This document shows, piece by piece, positions 30,654 to 39,042 of a DNA stretch of 39,042 nucleotides. The first letter of the stretch is position 1. Every line of letters begins with the position of its first letter. Under the pieces are notes generated by a model. The model made no database searches and had not been told where the DNA came from. It saw only the letters and a program-made list of their open reading frames with translations. The position numbers and the translations under genes were made by a program. Origin of the DNA: Granulosicoccus sp. (lineage in GTDB: Bacteria; Pseudomonadota; Gammaproteobacteria; Granulosicoccales; Granulosicoccaceae). The stretch covers positions 1-39,042 of the forward strand of contig JALZVU010000192.1 in assembly GCA_023301795.1 (NCBI GenBank), given 5' to 3'.

Positions 30654-30681
30654 TTTACAACGCCGCACTTCTCGTTAATAG
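30654..30681 (+). promoter_or_regulatory. Sigma70-like promoter for the hydantoinase-family gene
   Basis: TTTACA (30654-30659), a 16-bp spacer and TAATAG (30676-30681). Transcription would start near 30688, leaving about 27 nt of leader with AGGG before the GTG at 30715. Confidence 0.45.
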
Positions 30682-30714
30682 TCCGGTCTCGAGAAGCGCG
30701 GGCAGGGTACGAAC

Positions 30715-32691
30715 GTGGGATTACAACTTGGGCTTGATACCGGCGGCACCTTCACTGATGCGGTACTCGTTGACGATTCGTACAAAATCCTGAATTGTGC
30801 AAAATCGCTCACCACCCATACTGATCTTGTGCAAGGGCTGCGGGGTGCAGTGGTTCAGACGATTGCTGGCTTTAACGCCTGTGATATCGAGCTGGTGTGT
30901 TTGTCGACCACGTTGGCAACCAATGCACTGGTCGAGGGACGGGGTCGGCGAATTGCTCTGATTCTTGTCGGCTTCAATGAACCGTTGCTGAAACGAGCCA
31001 ATCTGCTGCAAGCGCTGGCCGGTGATCCCATGTTGATGACACCCGGTGGCCACAACGCTAGCGGTGAGGTGCAACAGGCGCTGGATCTTGACAGTATTCG
31101 TCAGTTCGTTAGTGAGGTAGATGATGGCGTTGACGCCTATGCACTGTCAGCCGTGTTTGCGGTGCGTAACCCCCAACATGAAATACTGATTCAAAACCTG
31201 ATCATGTCCATGACGGGTAAGCCTGTCACTTGCGGACACCATTTGAGTTCTGGTCTCGATGCACCGCGTCGGGCGCTCACAGCATTATTGAATGCAAGGC
31301 TGATTCCGATGATATCTGCCTTGCTCAGTGCCGCCAGACAATTACTCGAGGAGCAGGGTATCAACGCACCGTTAATGGTGGTGAAAGGCGATGGTTCTCT
31401 CATCAGTGATCGCATTGCGCACGAGTGTCCGGTAGAGACGATTCTGAGCGGTCCGGCGGCAAGTGTTGTCGGTGCGCTTTTCCTATGCCCTGAGGATGAG
31501 CTTCTGGTATCGGATATGGGCGGCACAACAACGGATATCGCTTTGATCAGAAATGGCCGGCCACAGTTGAATGCTGACGGTGCGACTGTTGGAGGTTGGC
31601 GCACGATGGTGCGGGCCATTGACGTTCGCACCTACGGCTTGGGGGGTGACAGTGCTGTATTGTATGATCGTGTAACACGTAAATTGTCGATCGGTCCTAA
31701 CCGTGTTATGCCCTTGAGCTTATTGGTGCACCAGTACCCGCAGTGTCTGGCCGAGCTACACGCGCAACTTGCGCTGCCAATGAGTACTACACACAGTGCT
31801 CAATTTGTCATGGTGCATGCCTCCAGACCTGCAGATCTGTCTCACCAGCAGCGCGAACTTTTTGATCAGATAGCGCAAGGCCCGGTGTCTGTGCAGATGC
31901 TGTTCAAAGATCAGACGCTAGAGCGTGCCTTACAACGACTTGAGCAACGCGGTTGTGTACTGCGAGCCGGTTTTACACCCAGCGATGCCAGCCATATAAC
32001 GGGTGTGCAAACCAACTGGTCATCGGAGGCGGCACGTGTGGGTGCGCAACTGCTGCAGCGATATAGCAAAGATAACCTGGGAATCTCCTATGTTGATGAC
32101 ATGCAGTTTGCCGAGGCTGTGATTCGTCAGGTGTCAGAACTGACTGCGATTGCGTTAGTGGATTCGCTCAATAGTGCCGCTGGTGAGACGCTGACTGAAT
32201 CGCAGAGAGTACTTATCGAGCGTAGTTTTGATGTTGCTCAAGACGCTGCATTCTCGCTGGTGCCGCGGTTGAGTACTCCAGTGGTGGGGCTGGGTGCGCC
32301 AGCTGCCAGTTATTACCCGCACTTGACTGATTTGTTGGGTGCTCCTTTGTTGTTACCCGAATATGCCCATGTTGCCAATGCACTTGGGGCTGTCACTGGG
32401 ACGATAAGGCAAGAGCATGTGATCGTGATCAACCCTGCGGGTGGTAGACGGGTCTGCGTATTGTTTCCCGATGGTCCTGTGGAGTTCGATAATCTTGAAT
32501 TAGGTGCGGAGGCAGCGACAGAAACTGCGAGCCGGTTGGCATCGGAAAAAGCTCGACTAGCCGGTGCTTTGGAGAATATTGTGGAAGTGGAGCGGGCAGA
32601 TAACATTGTGAACAATGGTGGCGAGCAAGTGCTCTTTGAGAGCCGGATAACCGCTGTAGCGGCCGGCAGGCCCGCTGCAGGCGGGCTGTAG
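30715..32691 (+). CDS. Hydantoinase A/oxoprolinase family protein
   Basis: A 658-aa protein with a GTG start. The N-terminal hydantoinase/oxoprolinase domain opens with LGLDTGGTFTDAVLVDDSYK and contains LSTTLATNALVEGRG. The hydantoinase A ATPase-type core shows LVVKGDGSLIS-like MVVKGDGSLI, ETILSGPAASVVGALFL and VSDMGGTTTDIALIRNG, the phosphate-binding motif of the ASKHA fold. It would hydrolyse ATP to open a cyclic amide such as a hydantoin or 5-oxoproline. No hydantoinase B partner is adjacent, which is unusual for this family. It is preceded by a promoter-like sequence and a palindromic operator candidate. Substrate unknown. Confidence 0.9.
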   Translation: MGLQLGLDTGGTFTDAVLVDDSYKILNCAKSLTTHTDLVQGLRGAVVQTIAGFNACDIELVCLSTTLATNALVEGRGRRIALILVGFNEPLLKRANLLQALAGDPMLMTPGGHNASGEVQQALDLDSIRQFVSEVDDGVDAYALSAVFAVRNPQHEILIQNLIMSMTGKPVTCGHHLSSGLDAPRRALTALLNARLIPMISALLSAARQLLEEQGINAPLMVVKGDGSLISDRIAHECPVETILSGPAASVVGALFLCPEDELLVSDMGGTTTDIALIRNGRPQLNADGATVGGWRTMVRAIDVRTYGLGGDSAVLYDRVTRKLSIGPNRVMPLSLLVHQYPQCLAELHAQLALPMSTTHSAQFVMVHASRPADLSHQQRELFDQIAQGPVSVQMLFKDQTLERALQRLEQRGCVLRAGFTPSDASHITGVQTNWSSEAARVGAQLLQRYSKDNLGISYVDDMQFAEAVIRQVSELTAIALVDSLNSAAGETLTESQRVLIERSFDVAQDAAFSLVPRLSTPVVGLGAPAASYYPHLTDLLGAPLLLPEYAHVANALGAVTGTIRQEHVIVINPAGGRRVCVLFPDGPVEFDNLELGAEAATETASRLASEKARLAGALENIVEVERADNIVNNGGEQVLFESRITAVAAGRPAAGGL

Positions 32692-32758
32692 AGTTGCAGT
32701 CAATATTGGGTTGACACATTTGATCCGGCCTATGACAGGAGTTATTCCGATGGACTGG

Positions 32759-32786
32759 TTGTACGGGTAGGTAGGAGGCTTATATT
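32759..32786 (+). promoter_or_regulatory. Possible promoter for the DUF3461 gene
   Basis: TTGTAC (32759-32764), a 16-bp spacer and TATATT (32781-32786). Transcription would start near 32793, giving a leader of about 58 nt before the ATG at 32851. Confidence 0.4.
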
Positions 32787-32797
32787 GCGGGTAATCG

Positions 32798-32827
32798 AGC
32801 CGATAACGGCTTATATATATTTTTTAT
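32798..32827 (+). terminator. Terminator-like hairpin with T-rich tail in the DUF3461 leader
   Basis: AGCCG (32798-32802), loop ATAA, CGGCT (32807-32811), followed by an alternating TA stretch and six T residues. It may terminate the hydantoinase-family transcript, 107 bp after its stop, or attenuate DUF3461 transcription. The stem is short. Confidence 0.4.
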
Positions 32828-32850
32828 TCACAAATAGTCGAGAAAATACC

Positions 32851-33324
32851 ATGTCTTCAACAACTGCTACCCAGACCGAAACGTACCCCACGCTGGAAGG
32901 AATGGGCATCAAAAACGCCCAGGAAATCTCTGGATATGCTTTGCGCCCCGACGGTGCTGAGCGAGATACTCTGAAGATTCGTTACAAGCGTGCCAAAGGA
33001 TCATTCTTGCCCCACAGCCGTACGTACAAATTTGGTCGTGCGTTGCGCGCTGTAATTGCCGATGGCGGCACAGCTCGTATGGAACACACATACGAGATTT
33101 CACCATTCTTGCTCAAAGCCATAGCCGAGCTAGACACACTGGTTGCAGATAACAAGACTGTGTCGGCTGAGGTTCATTCAGTGGTTGGTGAAGAGCGTGT
33201 TGTTGAGTTACTCAAGGAATTCAATGATCTTGAAACTCTGGTGAGCTCACAAATCGCCATGACTGATGCTGCTGCAGTAGCTGCACGGTTTGCACGTTTG
33301 AGAGCTCAGCTAGCTGCGCTGTAA
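32851..33324 (+). CDS. DUF3461 family protein
   Basis: A 157-aa cytoplasmic protein. I choose ATG 32851 because YPTLEGMGIKNAQEISGYAL is the conserved start of DUF3461, close to the N-terminus; the reading from 32785 adds an unlikely hydrophobic stretch over the promoter region. The conserved body continues with LKIRYKRAKGSFLPHSRTYK, KFGRALRAV and YEISPFLLKAIAELD. The C-terminal 50 residues are Ala-rich and helical and are longer than in Pseudomonas or Vibrio members. Function of the family is unknown. Convergent with lpdA. Confidence 0.8.
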   Translation: MSSTTATQTETYPTLEGMGIKNAQEISGYALRPDGAERDTLKIRYKRAKGSFLPHSRTYKFGRALRAVIADGGTARMEHTYEISPFLLKAIAELDTLVADNKTVSAEVHSVVGEERVVELLKEFNDLETLVSSQIAMTDAAAVAARFARLRAQLAAL

Positions 33325-33339
33325 GCTTGCCCGGTAGGT

Positions 33340-33375
33340 CACACCTGTCAGCGCTTTAGAGTGCTGAGAGGTGTG
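33340..33375. terminator. Hairpin in the DUF3461/lpdA convergent gap
   Basis: CACACCT (33340-33346) pairs with AGGTGTG (33369-33375), with an inner TCAGC/GCTGA stem, between two convergent stop codons. No T tract on either side, so a Rho-independent function is uncertain. Confidence 0.4.
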
Positions 33376-33405
33376 TTCGCGCAAGAACATCGAATTGGCT
33401 ATGGC

Positions 33406-35235
33406 TTACTTCGATTTTTTCGGAATATAAATATCGGTCACTGTTCCTTCCGCCACCTCGGCGGCGAAGTTCAGTGTTTCCGATAAAGTAGGATGAGGGT
33501 GGACGGTAAGCGCCAAGTCCTCTATGTCAGCTCCCATCTCAAGCGCTAGCACCGCCTCTGCTACAAGCTCGCCCGCATTTGGGCCTACCATGCCGGCACC
33601 CAGCACCTGTTTAGTTTCTGGGTCGTAGAGTATTTTAGTCAATCCTTCGTTACGTCCCATACTCAGCGAGCGCCCGCTGGCGGCCCAGGGAAAACTGCCT
33701 TTCTCAAACGCTATGCCGTGTTCTTTGGCATGGGTTTCAGTGAGTCCCATCCAGGCCACTTCGGGATCGGTATAGGCCACTGATGGGATCGTCTTGGCAT
33801 CGAAGTACGACTTCTTGCCTGCTGCAACCTCAGCCGCCACCTTACCTTCGTGTGTCGCTTTATGCGCCAGCATGGGCTGGCCAACGATGTCACCGATAGC
33901 GAAAATATGGGCAACGTTAGTCCGTTGCTGCGAGTCGGCCGCGATGAAGCCGCGTTCACTGACAACAACACCAGCGTTTTCAGCGTTTACTTCGTGACCG
34001 TTCGGGCTTCGTCCTACCGCGAGTAGCACACGATCGAAAGTGTCATTTTCCGGGGCTTTTCCGCCTTCAAACGTTACGCTCAACCCGGCCTTTATGGCTT
34101 TCATGCCTGTGACCTTGGAGCCTGTGAATATATTTTCAAACTCCGACTTGAGACGTTTCTCGAGAGGGCGAACCAGATCGCGATCGCAGCCCGTCATCAG
34201 GCCGTCGGACAATTCGACAACCGTTACCAGGCTGCCCAGTCCTGCATAGACGCACCCCATTTCCAGACCGATGATGCCACCGCCGATAATGAGTAATCGT
34301 TTCGGGATATCAGCTAGCGCTAGAGCGCCAGTGGAATCCATTAAACGTGGATCATCATAGGGAAAGCCGGGGACACGGATGCTTTTCGAGCCTGCAGCGA
34401 TTACCGCATAGGTAAAGCCGACGGTACGTTCAGCACTGTTCTTGTCGCTTGTACTGGTGATCGCAAGCGTATGAGGCGACTTGAAGCTGGCCAAGCCGTG
34501 CGCAACGGTTACTTTGCGCTGTTTTGCCAGGCCAGCAAGACCGCTTGTAAGCTTGCCGATGACATCCTCTTTAAATCCGCGCAGTTTATCAATGTCAATT
34601 TTAGGCTTACCAAAGGTGACGCCGTGAGCTGCCATTTCCTGCGTTTCCTGAATGATGGCAGCCGTATGCAGTAGCGCCTTTGAAGGAATACAGCCCACGT
34701 TCAGGCACACGCCCCCCAGATCTGGGTAGCGCTCTATCAGCAATACGTTTAATCCAAGGTCGGCTGCCCTGAACGCTGCGGTATAGCCACCAGGTCCTGC
34801 GCCAACAACAACCAGATCGTAAGTTTCGTCTGCTGCAGCGTAGGCAGCATCGGTTTGAGGTGAGGGCGCATCGGCGCTAGCGTTGTGCTGTGTAGTTGCG
34901 CTCTGCTCAGGTGTTTCTTTTGTAGCTTTTTGCGGTGTCTGTGTCGATGGGGTGCTGTTTGCAGTGTCAGTCTTGGCAGACGAAGTTGCAGCGCCAGCTA
35001 CATCCATTACTACAACATCGCTGCCTGCTGATACGCGATCCCCGGTGTTAACGAGCAACGAGGTAATAACCCCTGCGACGGGTGATGGAACCTCCATGCT
35101 GGCTTTGTCACTTTCCACTGTTATCAGTGAGGTTTCCACATCCACGGTGTCGCCGACAGCAACTAACACTTCAATGACCTCGACATCGTCGACATCGCCG
35201 ATGTCAGGCACCTTGATCGTTTGCAATTCACTCAT
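33406..35235 (-). CDS. lpdA: Dihydrolipoyl dehydrogenase with N-terminal lipoyl domain (PDH E3)
   Basis: A 609-aa FAD enzyme that reoxidises the dihydrolipoyl arms of pyruvate dehydrogenase and passes electrons to NAD. Residues 1-80 are a lipoyl domain with the lipoylation Lys44 in [11 protein letters not shown] flexible Ala/Thr/Ser/Gln-rich linker covers about 81-137. The E3 core then starts with [20 protein letters not shown]. The redox disulfide is Cys177/Cys182 in [13 protein letters not shown]. The NAD motif is [20 protein letters not shown], and the C-terminal His-Glu is in [13 protein letters not shown]. Fusion of a lipoyl domain to E3 is known in several gammaproteobacteria and other groups. 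It lies 59 bp after aceF in the aceE-aceF-lpdA operon. Confidence 0.96.
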   Translation of the reverse strand: MSELQTIKVPDIGDVDDVEVIEVLVAVGDTVDVETSLITVESDKASMEVPSPVAGVITSLLVNTGDRVSAGSDVVVMDVAGAATSSAKTDTANSTPSTQTPQKATKETPEQSATTQHNASADAPSPQTDAAYAAADETYDLVVVGAGPGGYTAAFRAADLGLNVLLIERYPDLGGVCLNVGCIPSKALLHTAAIIQETQEMAAHGVTFGKPKIDIDKLRGFKEDVIGKLTSGLAGLAKQRKVTVAHGLASFKSPHTLAITSTSDKNSAERTVGFTYAVIAAGSKSIRVPGFPYDDPRLMDSTGALALADIPKRLLIIGGGIIGLEMGCVYAGLGSLVTVVELSDGLMTGCDRDLVRPLEKRLKSEFENIFTGSKVTGMKAIKAGLSVTFEGGKAPENDTFDRVLLAVGRSPNGHEVNAENAGVVVSERGFIAADSQQRTNVAHIFAIGDIVGQPMLAHKATHEGKVAAEVAAGKKSYFDAKTIPSVAYTDPEVAWMGLTETHAKEHGIAFEKGSFPWAASGRSLSMGRNEGLTKILYDPETKQVLGAGMVGPNAGELVAEAVLALEMGADIEDLALTVHPHPTLSETLNFAAEVAEGTVTDIYIPKKSK

Positions 35236-35294
35236 GAGACTTGTTGCTTAATAGGTTGGGCGGGCATGAAACTCCAAGCGGCTCTACACATAAT

Positions 35295-36725
35295 CTACAG
35301 CGTGAGTCGTCGAATATCGCTGATCTGCTTTACATAGTAAGCCATGAATCTAGCTGCATCCGCGCCATCAATGACACGATGATCGTAGGTAAGATCCAGC
35401 GGGCACATCATACGCGGTATAAATGTTGAGCCATCCCAGACGGGTTGCATAGAGGCACGCGTGATACCCAGAATGGCAACCTCTGGTGGGTTCACGATAG
35501 GCGTGAACTGAGTTCCGCCAATGCCACCAAGACTTGAGATGGTCATACTTGCCCCTTGCATTTCATCAGGCTTGAGCTTCTTGCTGCGTGCCCGGCTACT
35601 GATATCCGCCATTTCGATGGCAAGCTGATTAATGCTCTTTTTATCCACGTCGCGGAACACCGGTACCACCAAACCATTGGGCGTTTCCACGGCAATGCCG
35701 ACGTGATAATACTTTTTGTAAAACAATGCCTGGCCATCGGCGGAAAGGGAGCTGTTAACTTTCGGAAATGCTTTCAGCGTGTTCACCAGAGCCTTCATGT
35801 GAAATGCAAGCCCGGTGACCTTTGGGTCATCATCGCGTGCTTCGGCTTTTAGTTGTTTGCGAAAGGACTCCATCTCCGTGATATCTGCCAGGTCATGATG
35901 AGTGACCATCGGCAGATTCAACCAGGCCCTGTGCAGATTAGCGGCGCTGAGCTTGTTGATACGTCCCAGCTCAATGCGCTCGATTTCGCCGAATTTAGAG
36001 AAATCTACTTCGGGTATGGGCGGTATACCAGCGCCGCCACCGGATAGTGTGCCGCCACCTGATGAGTAGGAACTGCCCATGCTCTCCATGGACTGCTTTA
36101 TGAAGCTTACGACATCGTCTTTGACAATGCGTCCCTTGGGTCCAGTGCCGCTGATCAACGACAAATCTGCGCCGTGTTCACGAGCGTAGCGTCGCACACC
36201 GGGGCTGGCGTGCGCTTTGCGCATATTGTCGTCGTTGATGTGTGCGGTCGGCGAGGTGGGCGATGCTGAACGGGCGGCGTTATTGCCAGAGTCAGACGCT
36301 GAATCTTCTTGAACACCGGCGTCAGATTCTGGTGCTGCAGAGCTCTTTGCTGATGGATTTGACTGAGAACCGGATTGATCTCCACCCGATTGATCTTGGC
36401 CGGGCGATTGGGCAGCTGCTTTCGCAGTGCCTGAGTCATCCGCCTTGTTTCCAGTACCTGAGTCACCACCGGCAGCACTGAGCGTCATTGTGCCGATAAC
36501 ATCACCGGCATTAACGGTATCGCCAACAGCGACGGTCAATGTTGCGATAACACCCGCAGCCGCAGCAGGTATTTCCATGCTGGCCTTGTCACTTTCCAGC
36601 GTCAGCAGGGAATCGTCTTCAGAGACTTCCTCGCCCACACTGACCAGCAGCTCTATGATCTCGACGTTTTCAGAATCGCCGATGTCTGGAACAATAATAT
36701 TCACACTTGAATTATCTGCGCTCAT
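35295..36725 (-). CDS. aceF: Pyruvate dehydrogenase dihydrolipoamide acetyltransferase (E2)
   Basis: A 476-aa core enzyme that transfers the acetyl group from lipoate to CoA. The ATG at 36725 has GAGGGG about 8 bp upstream and sits 10 bp after aceE; the longer reading from 36770 is rejected. One lipoyl domain (residues 1-80, Lys47 in [10 protein letters not shown]). A long Ser/Gly/Asp/Ala-rich linker covers about 85-165. The peripheral-subunit-binding domain has ASPGVRRYAREHGADLSLIS and GTGPKGRIVKDDV. The catalytic domain carries LTYDHRVIDGADAARFM with the active His. One lipoyl domain instead of the three in E. coli is common. The other E2-like lipoyl copy is on lpdA. Confidence 0.96.
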   Translation of the reverse strand: MSADNSSVNIIVPDIGDSENVEIIELLVSVGEEVSEDDSLLTLESDKASMEIPAAAAGVIATLTVAVGDTVNAGDVIGTMTLSAAGGDSGTGNKADDSGTAKAAAQSPGQDQSGGDQSGSQSNPSAKSSAAPESDAGVQEDSASDSGNNAARSASPTSPTAHINDDNMRKAHASPGVRRYAREHGADLSLISGTGPKGRIVKDDVVSFIKQSMESMGSSYSSGGGTLSGGGAGIPPIPEVDFSKFGEIERIELGRINKLSAANLHRAWLNLPMVTHHDLADITEMESFRKQLKAEARDDDPKVTGLAFHMKALVNTLKAFPKVNSSLSADGQALFYKKYYHVGIAVETPNGLVVPVFRDVDKKSINQLAIEMADISSRARSKKLKPDEMQGASMTISSLGGIGGTQFTPIVNPPEVAILGITRASMQPVWDGSTFIPRMMCPLDLTYDHRVIDGADAARFMAYYVKQISDIRRLTL

Positions 36726-36735
36726 TGATAGCCCC

Positions 36736-39042
36736 TCAAATCTTCGCCGGGTTCGGCTTGTCAGGATCAATGCCGTATTGTTGTACAGCTTTGGCGACTG
36801 TCGGTTTGTCGATCTTCCCGTCTATGGATAAGGCATGCAGCGCTGCCACTGTCACGTAGCGTCTGTCTACCTCAAAAAATTCGCGAAGCTTTTCGCGTGT
36901 ATCAGAGCGACCAAAGCCATCGGTGCCCAGCGTCGTGAATGTTGCAGGTACATACTCTCTGACCTGATCCGAATAGCTCTTCATGTAATCTGTTGAGCTG
37001 ACTACTGGAGAATCATCACCTCCTAGGATTTGCGTGATGTAAGGCACTTTCGGGTCATCGTTGGGGTGCAGCATATTCCAGCGCTCCACTTCTAGTCCAT
37101 CGCGTGCCAGTTCGTTAAAGCTTGTAATGCTGTAAATCTCGGCGCCAATCTGCCAGTCGTTTTCAAGGATGCTGGCAGCCTCGATCACCTCTCTCAGAAT
37201 GGTTCCACCACCGAGCAGGCGCACCTTCATCTTGAATTTTTTGGCAGCTTTTGCATCCCCGTCAGCCATTTCACGAAATTTGTAAATACCCTTGATGATG
37301 CCTTCCTCAGCGCCTTCAGGCATGGCAGGGTGGAGATAGTTCTCGTTCATTGCGGTGATGTAGAAGTACACACTTTCACGGTTAGTAAGCATGCGCGTCA
37401 TGCCGTTATGAATGATCACGGCCATCTCGTAGCTGAAGCAAGGATCGTAACTGATGCAGTTAGGAATAGTGTTTGACAACACCAGTGAATGTCCGTCTTC
37501 ATGCTGAAGACCTTCACCGTTCAAGGTAGTGCGGCCTGCTGTACCACCGATTAGAAATCCACAGGCCCGCATGTCGCCAGCCAGATAGGCAAGATCACCA
37601 ATGCGCTGAAAACCGAACATGCTGTAATAGATGTAGAACGGGAGCATGTTGATCCCGTGTGTGGAGTAGGACGTCGCTGCTGCGAGCCAACTGGCCATTC
37701 CACCTGCCTCGGTAATGCCTTCCTCGAGAATTTGCCCAGATTTGTCTTCCTTGTAGTACATGATCTGGTCGCGATCCTGTGGCTCGTACAGCTGGCCCAC
37801 AGAAGAGTAGATACCCAACTGACGGAACATGCCTTCCATACCAAAGGTGCGCGCTTCATCAGGAACAATCGGCACAATGTTTTTACCGATTTTCTTATCG
37901 CGTGTAAGTATGGTCAGCATGCGCACGAAGGCCATCGTAGTCGATATCTCTCGATCCCCTGAGCCATCCAGCACAGACTGGAACGCACTGATGTCAGGAA
38001 CTTCCAGTGGTTCGGCAAATTTCTTTCTTTGTGGCAAGTATCCACCCAAGGCCTTGCGGCGTTCCTGCATGTACTTGATTTCAGGGCTGTCAGGGTCGGG
38101 CTTGATGTATTCGTAGTTCGCGACTTGCTCATCGGTAAGGTTAAGGCCGAAGCGATCACGCATTTTTAGCAGTGAGGCCTGATCCATTTTCTTGGCCTGG
38201 TGCGTGGCGTTGGTACCTTCGCCTGATTCACCCATGCCATAGCCTTTGACAGTTTTCACCAAGATGACAGTAGGTTGGTCTTTATGCTCCACCGCTTGTT
38301 TGTAGGCAGCGTACAGTTTGTGCGGATCGTGCCCACCACGGTTAAGGCGCCAGATGTCTTCGTCAGTCAGATTGGCGACCAGTGCTTTGGTTTCAGGGTA
38401 CTTGCCAAAGAAATGCTCACGGGTGTAGGCGCCGCCCTTGGCTTTAAAGTTCTGGTATTCACCGTCAACGGTTTCCATCATTAGCTGCATGAGCTTGCCG
38501 GAGGTGTCACGCGCCAGTAGCGGATCCCAGTACGATCCCCAGATGACTTTGATGACATTCCAGCCCGCGCCACGGAAAACGTTCTCCAGTTCCTGGATGA
38601 TTTTGCTATTGCCACGTACTGGCCCATCAAGGCGCTGTAAATTGCAATTAATAACAAAGTTGAGATTGTCCAGTTTCTCTCGACCGGCAAGCGAGATGGC
38701 GCCCAACGATTCAGGCTCATCCATTTCACCATCACCTAGAAATGACCAAATCTGGCGGTTGTCGGTGCGCGCAAGGCTGCGATCTTGCAAATATTTCATG
38801 AACCGCGCTTGATAGATAGACGTTAGTGATGTCCAGCCCATGGATACGGTGGGGAACTGCCAGTACTCGGGCATTAGCCAGGGGTGTGGGTAGGATGAGA
38901 GGCCTTCGCCATCAACTTCACGACGAAAGTTATCAAGATCTTTCTCATCAAAACGACCCTCTAGGAAGGATCGTGCATAGATGCCCGGAGCCGAGTGTCC
39001 CTGAATCAACAGGAGATCGCCGCCATGGTCTGGCGTGGGGGC
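36736..39042 (-). CDS. aceE: Pyruvate dehydrogenase E1 component AceE (partial, 5' end outside window)
   Basis: The thiamine-diphosphate E1 of the homodimeric type, which decarboxylates pyruvate and acetylates lipoate on E2. About 768 residues are in the window, reading in frame to the right edge. Compared with 887 aa for E. coli, roughly the first 110-120 residues are missing. The frame begins GGDLLLIQGHSAPGIYARSF. The TPP/Mg motif is GDGEMDEPESLGAI with NCNLQRLDGPVRGN. Later conserved blocks are HGINMLPFYIYYSMFGFQRI, GRTTLNGEGLQHEDGHS and NENYLHPAMPEG. First gene of the PDH operon. Confidence 0.97.
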   Translation of the reverse strand, partial: APTPDHGGDLLLIQGHSAPGIYARSFLEGRFDEKDLDNFRREVDGEGLSSYPHPWLMPEYWQFPTVSMGWTSLTSIYQARFMKYLQDRSLARTDNRQIWSFLGDGEMDEPESLGAISLAGREKLDNLNFVINCNLQRLDGPVRGNSKIIQELENVFRGAGWNVIKVIWGSYWDPLLARDTSGKLMQLMMETVDGEYQNFKAKGGAYTREHFFGKYPETKALVANLTDEDIWRLNRGGHDPHKLYAAYKQAVEHKDQPTVILVKTVKGYGMGESGEGTNATHQAKKMDQASLLKMRDRFGLNLTDEQVANYEYIKPDPDSPEIKYMQERRKALGGYLPQRKKFAEPLEVPDISAFQSVLDGSGDREISTTMAFVRMLTILTRDKKIGKNIVPIVPDEARTFGMEGMFRQLGIYSSVGQLYEPQDRDQIMYYKEDKSGQILEEGITEAGGMASWLAAATSYSTHGINMLPFYIYYSMFGFQRIGDLAYLAGDMRACGFLIGGTAGRTTLNGEGLQHEDGHSLVLSNTIPNCISYDPCFSYEMAVIIHNGMTRMLTNRESVYFYITAMNENYLHPAMPEGAEEGIIKGIYKFREMADGDAKAAKKFKMKVRLLGGGTILREVIEAASILENDWQIGAEIYSITSFNELARDGLEVERWNMLHPNDDPKVPYITQILGGDDSPVVSSTDYMKSYSDQVREYVPATFTTLGTDGFGRSDTREKLREFFEVDRRYVTVAALHALSIDGKIDKPTVAKAVQQYGIDPDKPNPAKI

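Overview
This window looks like chromosome from a free-living, aerobic gammaproteobacterium. The clues are a four-subunit-type sdh operon, a gammaproteobacterial ParE, carAB-greA, a PDH complex with a fused lipoyl-E3, and TAXI-type TRAP transport. Gene density is high and no stretch over 300 bp lacks a gene. My guess at the lineage is a marine Granulosicoccus-like or Chromatiales-related bacterium. That is an impression from gene content and cannot be proved here. No tRNA, rRNA or CRISPR array was seen.

Layout. 1-2011 (minus): the start of an sdh operon, in the order SdhAF4-like assembly factor, sdhC, sdhD, sdhA (cut by the window edge). 2150-3529 (plus): ygfZ and a DUF2007 zinc-ribbon gene, divergent from sdh. 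3666-4316 (minus): a uridine-kinase-like P-loop kinase. 4377-5899: a complete single-gene IS66-family insertion sequence with 15-bp terminal inverted repeats and an 8-bp target duplication. It sits inside a 7-bp tandem repeat array. 6061-7755 (plus): a DUF222-HNH endonuclease behind an SOS-box-like sequence. 7938-12254 (minus): a TAXI/TRAP transporter operon (receptor, fused permease, YCII-like, GNAT-like). 12483-13379 (minus) cnoX, divergent from 13528-15414 (plus) parE.

15443-18243 (minus) is a compact four-gene module: an unknown protein, a pseudo-receiver protein with a C-terminal domain, an MglA/Cvn-type small GTPase with an altered G4 motif, and a protein with a roadblock-like C-terminus. 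It looks like a bacterial small-GTPase signalling system and is the best candidate here for something poorly described. 18435-19448 (plus) is an MBL-fold hydrolase, followed by carA, carB and greA (19648-24599, plus), with a terminator-like hairpin just before carA. 24769-26267 (plus): a Tat-exported MepK/YcbK-like murein endopeptidase homologue and an unknown secreted protein.

26333-29805 (minus): a sulfite-reduction operon made of a thioredoxin-reductase-like ferredoxin-NADP reductase, the sulfite reductase hemoprotein and DUF934, followed by a Trm112/UPF0434 gene. 30063-30482 (minus): a PilE-like prepilin. 30715-32691 (plus): a solitary hydantoinase-A/oxoprolinase-family protein behind a perfect 16-bp palindrome and a sigma70-like promoter. 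32851-33324 (plus): a DUF3461 protein. 33406-39042 (minus): the pyruvate dehydrogenase operon aceE (5' end outside the window), aceF, lpdA.

Functionally the window is dominated by central carbon metabolism (succinate dehydrogenase, pyruvate dehydrogenase), Fe-S-linked functions (YgfZ, SDH assembly, sulfite reductase), arginine/pyrimidine precursor synthesis (carAB) and DNA topology (parE). The accessory parts are the IS66 element, the HNH gene, the TRAP operon and the GTPase module.
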